A stretch of 64,000 nucleotides of DNA from Chloroflexaceae bacterium (GTDB lineage: Bacteria > Chloroflexota > Chloroflexia > Chloroflexales > Chloroflexaceae), in the NCBI GenBank assembly GCA_028282325.1, contig JANQID010000067.1, positions 1 through 64,000 of the forward strand, read 5' to 3'. This document shows, piece by piece, positions 17,067-25,823 of the stretch (positions are counted from its first letter, which is position 1; each line of letters opens with the position of its first letter). Below the pieces are notes generated by a model. It saw only the letters and a program-made list of their open reading frames with translations. It did not search any database and had not been told where the DNA came from. Both the position numbers and the translations under genes were made by a program.

Positions 17067-18110
17067 CTATTCGGCGACTGCCTCTGCATTCAGCGCTTCA
17101 AGCAGGCGTCGTGGCTGGCGACGGTAGTGCGCCCATGTCTGGGCTCCGCTGGCAATATCATCGAGAATATGCCACAGCGCGCGATTGGTCGGCGCAGCTA
17201 CGCCAACTGCTGCGGCTTCGCGGGCAATGGCTCCGTAGTATGTGGCGCCTTCCGAGCGTGTGCGCCCTTGATGCAAATCTCGCTGCAGCGACGGCGCTTT
17301 GCCGCCGCGTCCTCCCGCGATCATTCGTTTCAACAACGGATGTAACGCGGTGAGCGGAAGATAGCGCATAGCCATAGCGAGCAGCGCGGCAGGATAACGA
17401 GGCAAATTCACCGGGCGGGCCCCGATGCGCTCCATCACCGCCAGCGCTTCGCGAAAGGCTTGGCGCTCCAGATCTACCAGGCGTCTATCGGCATAGACTT
17501 CATCAGCGGGTATATCAAGAATGGCCGCTGTCGCATTTGCGAGCATATTCAACAGCGCTTTTGACCATTTTAACGCACGATAATCAGCGTACTCGCGCAC
17601 ACGAAATCCGGCGTCGCGGAACGCCTGCGCCCAGCGTGCTGCATTGCCGGACATCATCGACGCCAGGCCAATGCCGCCGCTCTTGGTGACTGTTATGCGA
17701 TCGGGCGCTTCCAGTTCAACCGAGCTGGTGATTACGCCGGCAATCACCCGTTCCGAGCTATAGAAATCGGCCAGCTCCTCTTCGTTGCCAATGCCGTTCT
17801 GTAAACTTAAAACCTGGCCTGGCTGTAGAGCGGCGAGTGTAGGCAATACGCCGGGGGTGTCATATCCTTTCACGCATATGATCGCCAGATCGGGCCTCTG
17901 AAACGCAGCCGGAAGCTCCGCCGGATTGGTATACGCCGCGACATTCGTCATCTCCTGCGTCCGGTTCGCCTCGGAGATGCGCAATGGGCGCGCTGCCAAC
18001 GCTTGCGCTGTGCCGGCGCGAGCCAGCAACGCCGTCGCATGGTTGCTTTGCACCAGCCGCCCGGTTACGAGTAACCCGATTGCACCGCCTCCGATAACGA
18101 CAATTGCCAC
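17067..18110 (-). CDS. 2-dehydropantoate 2-reductase family protein (PanE/ApbA)
   Basis: This 347-residue cytosolic oxidoreductase has the N-terminal Rossmann motif IVVIGGGAIGLLVTG. The PanE block around residues 170-185, ALKWSKALLNMLANA, contains the catalytic lysine and the conserved asparagine. PanE reduces ketopantoate to pantoate with NADPH for coenzyme A synthesis, but many homologues act on other 2-oxo acids, so the substrate is provisional. The GTG at 18110 follows GGAG by 7 bases and gives the expected N-terminus directly before the nucleotide motif; longer in-frame starts up to 18203 add unconserved sequence. It is divergent from the WD40 lipoprotein gene and lies 97 bp upstream of the STAS gene. 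Confidence 0.75.
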   Translation of the reverse strand: MAIVVIGGGAIGLLVTGRLVQSNHATALLARAGTAQALAARPLRISEANRTQEMTNVAAYTNPAELPAAFQRPDLAIICVKGYDTPGVLPTLAALQPGQVLSLQNGIGNEEELADFYSSERVIAGVITSSVELEAPDRITVTKSGGIGLASMMSGNAARWAQAFRDAGFRVREYADYRALKWSKALLNMLANATAAILDIPADEVYADRRLVDLERQAFREALAVMERIGARPVNLPRYPAALLAMAMRYLPLTALHPLLKRMIAGGRGGKAPSLQRDLHQGRTRSEGATYYGAIAREAAAVGVAAPTNRALWHILDDIASGAQTWAHYRRQPRRLLEALNAEAVAE

Positions 18111-18231
18111 GGTTTTGCTCCATAGATAAAAAAAAGGTTGACAGTCTGGTATTATAGCACACGGCATAGCGCGCGCGGCTAGCATTCGCAGCAATGTGAT
18201 CATAGTTACTGAAAATAAGGGGTCAGAACCT

Positions 18232-20475
18232 ATGTTCTTCCGGCATGGATGCCGTTATCGTGAATATATGCGTTTGATGATGGCAGCTCTGACATTCGTG
18301 CTGCTGGCTGGCGGTTGCGCTACGACGCCAATTGCACCGACGCCGACGGTCGCTGATATATCGACGCCGACCCGCCAGCCAGATTCATCGCCTGAAGCAG
18401 TGTCTTCGCCGATTCCAACCGCCGCGATGACGCCTGCGCCGACGCAAACCTCTACTCTGCTGACCCCGGCGCCCGCCACTGCGCAGAATATCACCGCGAC
18501 AACGGTGACGGCGCTGCAACTGCTGGGCGATCTCGGCGTGGGTCGCGCGCTCCAGGCCGTAAGCCATCCCAACGGTAGCCAGCTTATTGTTGTGACGACA
18601 GCCGGACTGGCCTGGGTGTCGTTGCCATCGCTGCAAGTGACTCGCTTTGCGCCCATATCCGGCGCTATCGCTGATGCGCCTGGCCTGGCAATCAGCCCCG
18701 ACGGGCAGCGTGTTGCCGTGATTACCGCGACAGGGACGGAACTGCGCCGATCTGCGAACGGCGAGCGGCTGGCCATGTTGCCGGGAACCAACCCTCGCTT
18801 CAGCCCCGATGGGCAGAGTCTGGCTACTGTTGTCGAAGCGGAGACTTCACGCGCGGTCTCGCGTATCTGGCGCAGCGCCGATGGCATACCTATCGCAACG
18901 CTCGATGGCGCGCATCCGGCGTTTCGCTCCGACGGGCGGATGCTGGCGACGGTTGAGCGATCAGACGCCGAGCAGTCGGTTACGCGCCTCTGGAATAGCG
19001 CCGATTGGTCGCCGGTTGCAGAAGTTGCCGGTCAAACGCCGGTGTTTAGTTCCGACAACAGCATGCTGGCGACGGTTGACGGCGGCATTGTACGGATCTG
19101 GCGGCTATCTGATATTCAAGTGCTTCGTGCAATCGATCTTCAGATGTCGTTTCCGCTGCGCATCGCGGCGGCGTTCAGCGCCGATGGGCAAACATTGCAT
19201 GTTGTCGCTGGGCCTGACCTGCAAATCTGGAACATCGCCGACGGCGAAATGCAGGCGAGTTTTGCTGGCGTCGCCGATGCCGGCGGTTTCCCGAATGGAC
19301 GTTTTAGCCCTGACGGCGCTGTGATTGCAACGTTCGACAACGGCCTGTGCGTATCCGGCGGTATTCGTCTGACGCGCATCGGCGACGGTCAGTTGCTCTA
19401 CCAGGATCGTCGAAGCATAGCCGTCACATTCAGCGCTGATGGTTCGACGGCGATCCTGGTAACTTTCGGCGGTGCGGTGCGCCTGGTTGATCTGGAAGAC
19501 GGATCGGCCGCCGATGTCGATCTCCCCGGCTATACGCACATCGCATTTGGGTCGGGCGGAAGAACCCTGGCTGTCGCCGCGCCGCGCCTGGGCGATGATG
19601 GCTTGCCGGAAACCGTTGTCACGCTATGGAGCGCGCCCGATCTGGAATTGCGCCGTACGCTTGATGGCGACGGCGCGCCGATCGGTCTTGCGTTTGACTC
19701 CGAAGGACGCCAGATCGGGCTGACCAGCGAATTTGGCTGCGAGGGCGTCGCCGCAACAGCCCTGGTCTGGGATCTGGTTGACGGCGGCCCGCCGCGAGAT
19801 GTGTGGCGCAACAGCTTCGGCCCATTTGACATTGTGTGGACAGCCAATCCACCGACCGATGCGGCGGCGTGGTTCGCTCCTAACAACGCTACTGGGAGAC
19901 CTGAACTCCAACTCTGGAGCAGCGCTGCGCTTACAACAACCTTGCCATTGCCGATTATCGGGGTTCAGCTTGAACCGGAGCGGGCGAGCGTGCTATCCTT
20001 CAGCCGTGACGGGCGGCGTCTGGCTGTCGGTGATGTCGATGGCAAGATTCACCTGTTCGATGTGACAACGGCGCAGCGCATAACATCGCTGGTAGCGGGC
20101 GGCGCGATATACGATCTAGAGTTTAGCCAGGACAGCGCGTTGCTCGGCGCCCGGCATATTGACGGCACGATCAACGTGTGGCGATTGGATCCGCCTACGC
20201 CGCTCATAACGCTCAGCAGCGATCCGCTTCCGCTTGACTGCTTCGATTACCAACATACCGTAGGCAACTTCACATTCATCGCCGACAATCAATTGCTGGC
20301 GGTCGGCAGCGACGATGGGGCAACATTCTATCGCCTGAATGACGGTCAGGAAATCCATCGCATCGATGTCGTGGCCCAGGTTATTGTAGTTGATCCAACC
20401 AATCGGCTGATGGCGCTTGTCAATGACGAGCGCGTCACGCTGTGGGCTGTGCAGCCGCAGCACTCTGGCGAATAA
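18232..20475 (+). CDS. WD40-like repeat lipoprotein
   Basis: This protein of about 747 residues has a lipoprotein signal (MRLMMAALTFVLLAGGC, lipobox LAGGC), a Pro/Thr-rich linker (about 30-95) and then many beta-propeller-type repeats. The recurring pattern is FSPDG/FSADG followed about 20 residues later by IWR/LW (for example ISPDGQRVAVI, FSPDGQSLATV, FSADGQTLHVV, FSRDGRRLAVGD). This predicts one or two WD40 propellers outside the membrane, a scaffold for protein contacts. The ATG at 18232 has AAGGGG at 9 bases; ATG 18268 directly before the hydrophobic core is an alternative. No enzymatic function can be assigned. Confidence 0.75.
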   Translation: MFFRHGCRYREYMRLMMAALTFVLLAGGCATTPIAPTPTVADISTPTRQPDSSPEAVSSPIPTAAMTPAPTQTSTLLTPAPATAQNITATTVTALQLLGDLGVGRALQAVSHPNGSQLIVVTTAGLAWVSLPSLQVTRFAPISGAIADAPGLAISPDGQRVAVITATGTELRRSANGERLAMLPGTNPRFSPDGQSLATVVEAETSRAVSRIWRSADGIPIATLDGAHPAFRSDGRMLATVERSDAEQSVTRLWNSADWSPVAEVAGQTPVFSSDNSMLATVDGGIVRIWRLSDIQVLRAIDLQMSFPLRIAAAFSADGQTLHVVAGPDLQIWNIADGEMQASFAGVADAGGFPNGRFSPDGAVIATFDNGLCVSGGIRLTRIGDGQLLYQDRRSIAVTFSADGSTAILVTFGGAVRLVDLEDGSAADVDLPGYTHIAFGSGGRTLAVAAPRLGDDGLPETVVTLWSAPDLELRRTLDGDGAPIGLAFDSEGRQIGLTSEFGCEGVAATALVWDLVDGGPPRDVWRNSFGPFDIVWTANPPTDAAAWFAPNNATGRPELQLWSSAALTTTLPLPIIGVQLEPERASVLSFSRDGRRLAVGDVDGKIHLFDVTTAQRITSLVAGGAIYDLEFSQDSALLGARHIDGTINVWRLDPPTPLITLSSDPLPLDCFDYQHTVGNFTFIADNQLLAVGSDDGATFYRLNDGQEIHRIDVVAQVIVVDPTNRLMALVNDERVTLWAVQPQHSGE

Positions 20476-20537
20476 AAGCGGACAAAACCATAAAAAATTC
20501 TCAGGTACAACGCGCAAAAATAGCGTATAATATCGGA

Positions 20538-20731
20538 GGGGGAGGCGTTCAAAGTTGTTCGTCTCAAACACATTACTTGCTCAGACAAACCGCCTGAACC
20601 GGCAATGTTGCGCCGGATGCTCAGACGGTACGGCGAAAGGGTTGTGAACATGCACACCTGATCGCACCAGGTATAGAGGCGCGGGGAATGCCGGAATATG
20701 CACCTAGTGCATTCGGCATTCTCCGTTTTTG
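20538..20731 (+). ncRNA. Candidate structured RNA with its own promoter and terminator
   Basis: A TATAAT at 20526-20531 precedes a 190-base stretch with no reading frame but several strong helices. One is a long hairpin around 20596-20634 (accgcctga and ccggc pairing with gccgg and ctcagacggt). Another is an acctg/caggt hairpin at about 20655-20672. A final stem at 20683-20724 (ggaatgccg...cggcattctcc) is followed by TTTTT. It could be a small RNA or a regulatory leader of the NUDIX gene that starts at 20780. It does not show the signature sequences of SRP RNA, RNase P, tmRNA or common riboswitches. 6S RNA was considered but not established. Confidence 0.5.
20683..20731 (+). terminator. Intrinsic terminator upstream of the NUDIX gene
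   Basis: ggggaatgccg with aatatgcac pairs to gtgcat and cggcattctcc, a long hairpin with one or two bulges, followed by gtttttg. It ends the candidate RNA, or acts as an attenuator for the gene at 20780. Confidence 0.7.
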
Positions 20732-20779
20732 TTTATCGCCGCCGCTTCATATAGTCTGGGCATTACCAAGGAGCGAGCA

Positions 20780-21748
20780 ATGACAAGGACTTACTGTTTG
20801 AATTGCGGCCATCATATGGAACAACGCATCATCGATGGTCGCACGCGAGAAGTGTGTTCGGCGTGCGGAAATATTTTCTACCGCAATCCGGTGCCGGCGG
20901 TTGGGGTGGTGGTGACGATTGATGACGATGTGGTGCTGGTCAAGCGCAAGGTTGATCCCCAGGCCAAACATTGGGCGCTTCCGGCGGGGTACATGGAATT
21001 GAGCGAGAGCGCTGAGGAAGCAGCTATCCGCGAGTGTTACGAAGAGACCAATCTCCAGATCCGAATCGATCGTCTGCTCGGCGTGTATTCCTTTGGCGTA
21101 GGGAAAAGCAGCGGGCTGGTGATCATCTATGTGGGGACGATTATCGGCGGCGAGTTGTGTGCGAGTGACGATGCCAGCGACGCCCGGGCTTTTCCAATCG
21201 ATGCGTTGCCTGAGCCGATGGCGTTTTGCACCCATGTCCGCGCGCTTGAACGCTGGCGGCAACAGCAACAATCCGCCGAGAAGCACGTTGATATGCTTGC
21301 GCATCTCGATTATGGCGCCGTGGTGCGCCTCGCGCGACGCGACGACGCAAACTCGGTGTTGACGTTGGTGCAGTTCCTGCCGCGCAATGATGGATATGGC
21401 AAAGATTACCATGTTTTTGTTGCGGCTGTTTTTCACGAACGGCTGAATGATCCGGATCGTCCGATCTTGATAGCCGAGGTTGGCGGCGCCCCGGCGGGCT
21501 TTGCCACGCTGAGTTTTCATCAGACGTTGCGCGGCTGGAGCGCTGCCATTGATGATCTAGCGGTGAAACCAGAATATCGACGGCAGCGCATCGGACAGGC
21601 TCTGGTTGAGGCGGCGGTTCGGCTTTCCCAGGCGCGCAATTGCCATACGCTCCACCTGGATACGATTTCGGGAGCGCCGGAAGCGCAAGCGTTTTATCAC
21701 GCGTGCGGATTCGCCGACGGCTGTGTCGCAACGTTACGCGTGCGCTAG
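20780..21748 (+). CDS. Zinc-ribbon NUDIX hydrolase fused to a GNAT acetyltransferase
   Basis: This 322-residue protein has three parts. Residues 5-30 form a zinc ribbon (CLNCGHH and VCSACGN). Residues 35-160 form a NUDIX domain with the complete box GYMELSESAEEAAIRECYEE (about 75-94), which binds metal and cleaves nucleoside diphosphate-X compounds. Residues 185-320 form a GNAT domain with the acetyl-CoA block PEYRRQRIGQALVEAA (about 262-277) and LDTISGAPEAQAFYHACGF. Zinc-ribbon NUDIX proteins resemble NadC/NrtR-like or ADP-sugar hydrolases; the substrates of both domains are unknown. The ATG at 20780 follows AAGGAG by 6 bases. It is convergent with the sugar kinase gene, only 6 bp away. Confidence 0.82.
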   Translation: MTRTYCLNCGHHMEQRIIDGRTREVCSACGNIFYRNPVPAVGVVVTIDDDVVLVKRKVDPQAKHWALPAGYMELSESAEEAAIRECYEETNLQIRIDRLLGVYSFGVGKSSGLVIIYVGTIIGGELCASDDASDARAFPIDALPEPMAFCTHVRALERWRQQQQSAEKHVDMLAHLDYGAVVRLARRDDANSVLTLVQFLPRNDGYGKDYHVFVAAVFHERLNDPDRPILIAEVGGAPAGFATLSFHQTLRGWSAAIDDLAVKPEYRRQRIGQALVEAAVRLSQARNCHTLHLDTISGAPEAQAFYHACGFADGCVATLRVR

Positions 21749-21754
21749 GTTCGA

Positions 21755-23260
21755 TCAGGAAAGCGCCGATGTGTCGCCTGCCGTATCGAGATACCCACGC
21801 TCGCGGCAGGCGGCCACAAAACGCGCGTAGTGCTCTTGATAGCGTGCGGCGTCGAGGCGCGGCTCGATAATGGCGCGCATACGTGTCATCGCTCGCGTCG
21901 CGCTGGACAGGTCGGGGTAAAGCATCGCGCTGGCGGCCAGCACGGCGGCCCCAAACGCCGCTTCGGTTTGCTCGGGCGCCAGCAACGATCGCTCCAGCAC
22001 ATCGGCGCGAATCTGGGACCAGACCTGGCTACGCGCCCCACCGCCGGTGATACAGATCGGGCTGTCGATGCGCGCGCCAAGCCCTTCCAGCGTGGTATAG
22101 CCGAGCCGTTCCAGGTAGGCGACGCCTTCCAGGCATGCCGTGTAGTGCAAAGGCGAACCTTCAGCTACTGCCTGCTCGTCGAGTAGAAAGCCACGGGCGT
22201 CGGGGCGTGCGAATGGGAAGCGTTCGCCGACGCGCTCCAGAGGATAGCAGATGACGCCGCTCGGCGTGAGCGCCGCCGCCTGGCGATCAAGCGCAACCAG
22301 ATCGGCGCCGGCGAAACGGCGCGCCAGCGTTTCGCCGCCAGTGCTGCTCGCCCCGCCGGGCAGCCACATACCCATCGGATGGCGATGGGAGTAGACCCGC
22401 CCCTGCGGATCGCGCAGCAGCTCCGCCGTTACCCCGCGAAACACCAGCGTCGTCCCCAAAACGCTGAGCCATTGCCCCGGCTCGGTCGCCCCGCCGGCGA
22501 TTTGCGACGCACAGCTATCGGTCATCCCGGCAACTATCGCCAGCCCGACGGGCAACCCCGTCTCTTCGGCGGCGCGCGCGCTGACCTGCCCGATCACGGC
22601 GCCTGGTCGGGTAATGCGCGGGAAGTGGTCGAGCGGCAACCCCAACTCAGTCTCGATAAAATCAGGCCAGCGCTCATCGATCAGGTCATAGCCGCTTTTG
22701 AGCGCGTGGCTCCAATCGCTCACGCCATAATCGCCGGTGAGCTGTCCGATCAATACATCGGCGGCGTGGGCGAAATAGCGCGCCGCGGCGAATGTATCCG
22801 GTTCGTTGCGTTGCAGCCAGAGCAGCTTGGGCAATCCGAACGAGGCATCGAAGCGATAGCCCAGCCGCCGGGTGAATGATTGCCCGATGCTGTTGATATG
22901 CGCCGCTTCGGCAGTCGCCCGCCGATCGCTGTACATCAACGCGGGACGCAGCGGGCGACCGCGCTCGTCAAGCGGGCAGATCGTGCCCGATGTCGCGGTG
23001 ATCGCCAGGGCGGCGAGATCGTCGCAACGTTCGCCGAGCGCAACGGTGACTTCACGCAGCCCGGCAGCGACAGCCGACTGCCATTGGCGCGGATCCTGCT
23101 CGAACCCGCCATCCGCGGCGCTTGACGGCGGCGGAAAGGTATGCGACGCCTGGGCGATTACCTGGCCGGCGCCATCGGCGACGATCACTCGTGCGCCCTG
23201 GGTGCCGATGTCGATCCCCATCACCAAGCCGGCCTGCAGCTGTATCGAAGGACGACCCAT
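21755..23260 (-). CDS. FGGY-family carbohydrate kinase (xylulokinase-like)
   Basis: This 501-residue cytosolic sugar kinase has an N-terminal phosphate motif GIDIGTQGARVIVADG (about residues 14-29), the FGGY N-domain block (DWSHALKSGYDL about 160), the catalytic region IVAGMTDSCASQIAGGA (about 235-251) and the C-terminal adenosine motif CITGGGARSQVWSQIRADV (about 400-418). Length and motifs fit D-xylulokinase, but family members also phosphorylate ribulose, glycerol, fuculose and other polyols, and no sugar isomerase is adjacent to help. The ATG at 23260 follows AGAAGGAG. Confidence 0.8.
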   Translation of the reverse strand: MGRPSIQLQAGLVMGIDIGTQGARVIVADGAGQVIAQASHTFPPPSSAADGGFEQDPRQWQSAVAAGLREVTVALGERCDDLAALAITATSGTICPLDERGRPLRPALMYSDRRATAEAAHINSIGQSFTRRLGYRFDASFGLPKLLWLQRNEPDTFAAARYFAHAADVLIGQLTGDYGVSDWSHALKSGYDLIDERWPDFIETELGLPLDHFPRITRPGAVIGQVSARAAEETGLPVGLAIVAGMTDSCASQIAGGATEPGQWLSVLGTTLVFRGVTAELLRDPQGRVYSHRHPMGMWLPGGASSTGGETLARRFAGADLVALDRQAAALTPSGVICYPLERVGERFPFARPDARGFLLDEQAVAEGSPLHYTACLEGVAYLERLGYTTLEGLGARIDSPICITGGGARSQVWSQIRADVLERSLLAPEQTEAAFGAAVLAASAMLYPDLSSATRAMTRMRAIIEPRLDAARYQEHYARFVAACRERGYLDTAGDTSALS

Positions 23261-23390
23261 TGCTTGCTCCTTCTCCCATCTTCTCATGCCGACGGCGGTA
23301 GTATAAGCCAAACGCGCGGCCTGGATCACTCTTTGTACATAGTGTCTAATCGAAAGACGCCGCGAATGTAACTATACGTACTATAGACTC

Positions 23391-23419
23391 TTGACGAAAG
23401 GTTTGGTATTGTATGTATA
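23391..23419 (+). promoter_or_regulatory. Candidate promoter in the nif leader region
   Basis: TTGACG (23391-23396), a 17-base spacer, then TGTATA (23414-23419) lie in an AT-rich stretch about 775 bp before nifH. The -35 is good and the -10 modest. It would transcribe through the repeats and the small reading frame before nifH. Confidence 0.3.
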
Positions 23420-23574
23420 TCAAAACCACAGTTCTGATACAAAGCCTATACCTCAGGCAAGATCGATGTCACTCTTCTACCTGCGCTGATGCAGTCGACC
23501 AGTACTCTGCGCACTGACGCATTCCTACCCAATGAAGGTTTTTGGCGTAACGATGTATAAAGGTATGAGAAGGC

Positions 23575-23780
23575 CCCCGCACCGCTGGCACCGGCCGGGG
23601 ACCACGACACCGGCAGTGTGAGTGCCGATGCGATTGTATGATACCACATACGCGCATCCCCCTCACATGTACCCTTGCGATGATCTGGTTTTGGGACGTC
23701 TCCGCGCCGCTGGCACCGGCCGGGGACCGTTGAAACGTGAAACGGCGGTGTGAGCGCCGATGTAACAACAGCATGCATAT
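23575..23780. repeat. Two-unit degenerate tandem repeat upstream of nifH
   Basis: cgctggcaccggccgggg occurs at 23583-23600 and again at 23708-23725, 125 bp apart. Each is followed by a related block, ggcagtgtgagtgccgatg or ggcggtgtgagcgccgatg. The unit is GC-rich and contains short inverted repeats. No gene overlaps it. The rest of 23261-23570 holds only the candidate promoter. Confidence 0.6.
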
Positions 23781-23821
23781 GCTGACATCTCCTCACCCGC
23801 CCTCATAACAAGGAGGGCGCA

Positions 23822-23905
23822 ATGGCCAGAATCTTCACGACGGCGACGCTTCCAGCCGCGTTAGCCGATTGGTTTTCCCACCACCACGACAGTAGCGTTA
23901 ACTGA
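23822..23905 (+). CDS. Small reading frame (27 codons), possible leader peptide of the nif operon
   Basis: ATG at 23822 is preceded by AAGGAGGG at 23810-23817, one of the strongest ribosome binding sites in the window, and reads MARIFTTATLPAALADWFSH followed by two more His, then DSSVN and a stop. It lies about 290 bp upstream of nifH on the same strand. A GCAGGCG/CGCCTGC hairpin follows at about 23928-23953. The strong site and position suggest a translated leader or small protein. The peptide matches no family known to me and could be chance. Confidence 0.35.
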   Translation: MARIFTTATLPAALADWFSHHHDSSVN

Positions 23906-24008
23906 ATGCAGCAGCCGGGACTGTAAGTGCAGGCGTGAAGCGTGTTTCGCCTGCGCGCAAAGGCCCGGCAAACCGAACGGACCGGGATCGGGTTCGCACC
24001 GTGTTTGA

Positions 24009-25016
<1,008 letters not shown>

Positions 25017-25063
25017 GTGTCGCCGCGCGGACGCCAACAACCAGGAGATAGGAAGGAACTCGT

Positions 25064-25387
25064 ATGAACATGAAAATGATCCGAGCTATTGTTCGCCCCG
25101 AAAAGGCCGAGAACGTCGCTGCATCGTTGGCGGCTGCAGGCTTCCCCGGCCTGACAAAGGTCGATGTCTACGGGCGTGGTCGCCAACGCGGCCTCACCGT
25201 CGATAACGTGCGCTACGAAGAACTCTCGAAGACATTGCTGATGCTAGTTGTCAATGACGATGATCTGGAGAAAGCGATCAATACGATCGAGGTCTCGGCG
25301 CTCACCGGCAACATTGGCGACGGCAAGATTTTCGTGACGCCCGTCGAGAAGACCTACACCATCCGCACCGGAAAAGAGGAGTTGTAG
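25064..25387 (+). CDS. nifI1: Nitrogen regulatory PII-like protein NifI1
   Basis: This 107-residue GlnB/PII-family protein lies directly after nifH, the place occupied by nifI1 in archaea and many anaerobic bacteria. It has the PII fold blocks MKMIRAIVRPEKAENVAASL, a short T-loop region with VYGRGRQRG, and TGNIGDGKIFV near residues 83-93. NifI1 and NifI2 together bind nitrogenase and inhibit it when ammonium is present; 2-oxoglutarate and ATP relieve the inhibition. It ends 2 bp before nifI2. The assignment rests on location plus family. Confidence 0.92.
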   Translation: MNMKMIRAIVRPEKAENVAASLAAAGFPGLTKVDVYGRGRQRGLTVDNVRYEELSKTLLMLVVNDDDLEKAINTIEVSALTGNIGDGKIFVTPVEKTYTIRTGKEEL

Positions 25388-25389
25388 CG

Positions 25390-25749
25390 ATGAAGGAAAT
25401 TATCGCCCTTGTGCGTATGAACGCCGTGCAGCATACCCGCGACGCATTGGCCGAAAAAGGCTACCCGGCGATGGTTGTCACGAATGTGATGGGGCGCGGA
25501 CGGCAGAAGGGTTTGCACTACGAAATGCATGCCAGCCCCAATGGCGGCGTCGAGGTGGGCACGCTGCACTTCTTGCCTAAGCGTATGATCAGCATCGTTG
25601 TTGCCGATAATCAGGCGGACGATGTCATTCAGACCATCATCGACGTGAACCAGACCGGCAATATCGGCGACGGCAAAATCTTTGTCTGCCCCGTCGCGGA
25701 GGTTATACGCATTCGAACGCGCGAGCATGGGGCCAGGGCTATTGCTTAG
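25390..25749 (+). CDS. nifI2: Nitrogen regulatory PII-like protein NifI2
   Basis: This 119-residue PII-family protein begins MKEIIALVRMNAVQHTRDAL and carries MGRGRQKGLHYE and TGNIGDGKIFVCPVAEVIRI (about residues 88-107). Its insertion relative to NifI1 in the T-loop region (HASPNGGVEVGTLHFLPKR) is typical of NifI2. It forms a complex with NifI1 that controls nitrogenase activity after translation. The gene is coupled to nifI1 (2 bp gap) and lies 74 bp before nifB. The pair suggests ammonium switch-off acts at the protein level rather than by a DraT/DraG system. Confidence 0.92.
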   Translation: MKEIIALVRMNAVQHTRDALAEKGYPAMVVTNVMGRGRQKGLHYEMHASPNGGVEVGTLHFLPKRMISIVVADNQADDVIQTIIDVNQTGNIGDGKIFVCPVAEVIRIRTREHGARAIA

Positions 25750-25823
25750 AGCCGGCTGCGCAGCGCAGTATCGGCGTCGTGCCGGTTGCACCGTGGAGAA
25801 TCGACTCGCATATGAGGTTTGTT

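Noticed and set aside
20538-20731. Cobalamin, TPP, SAM, glycine or cyclic-di-GMP riboswitch upstream of the NUDIX gene
   Set aside because: None of the short conserved boxes of these classes could be found in the sequence.
23583-23730. TGGCAC in both tandem repeats as sigma-54 (-24/-12) nif promoters
   Set aside because: The required GC/TTGC element at the right spacing after TGGCAC is absent, and the sequence is simply part of the repeat unit.
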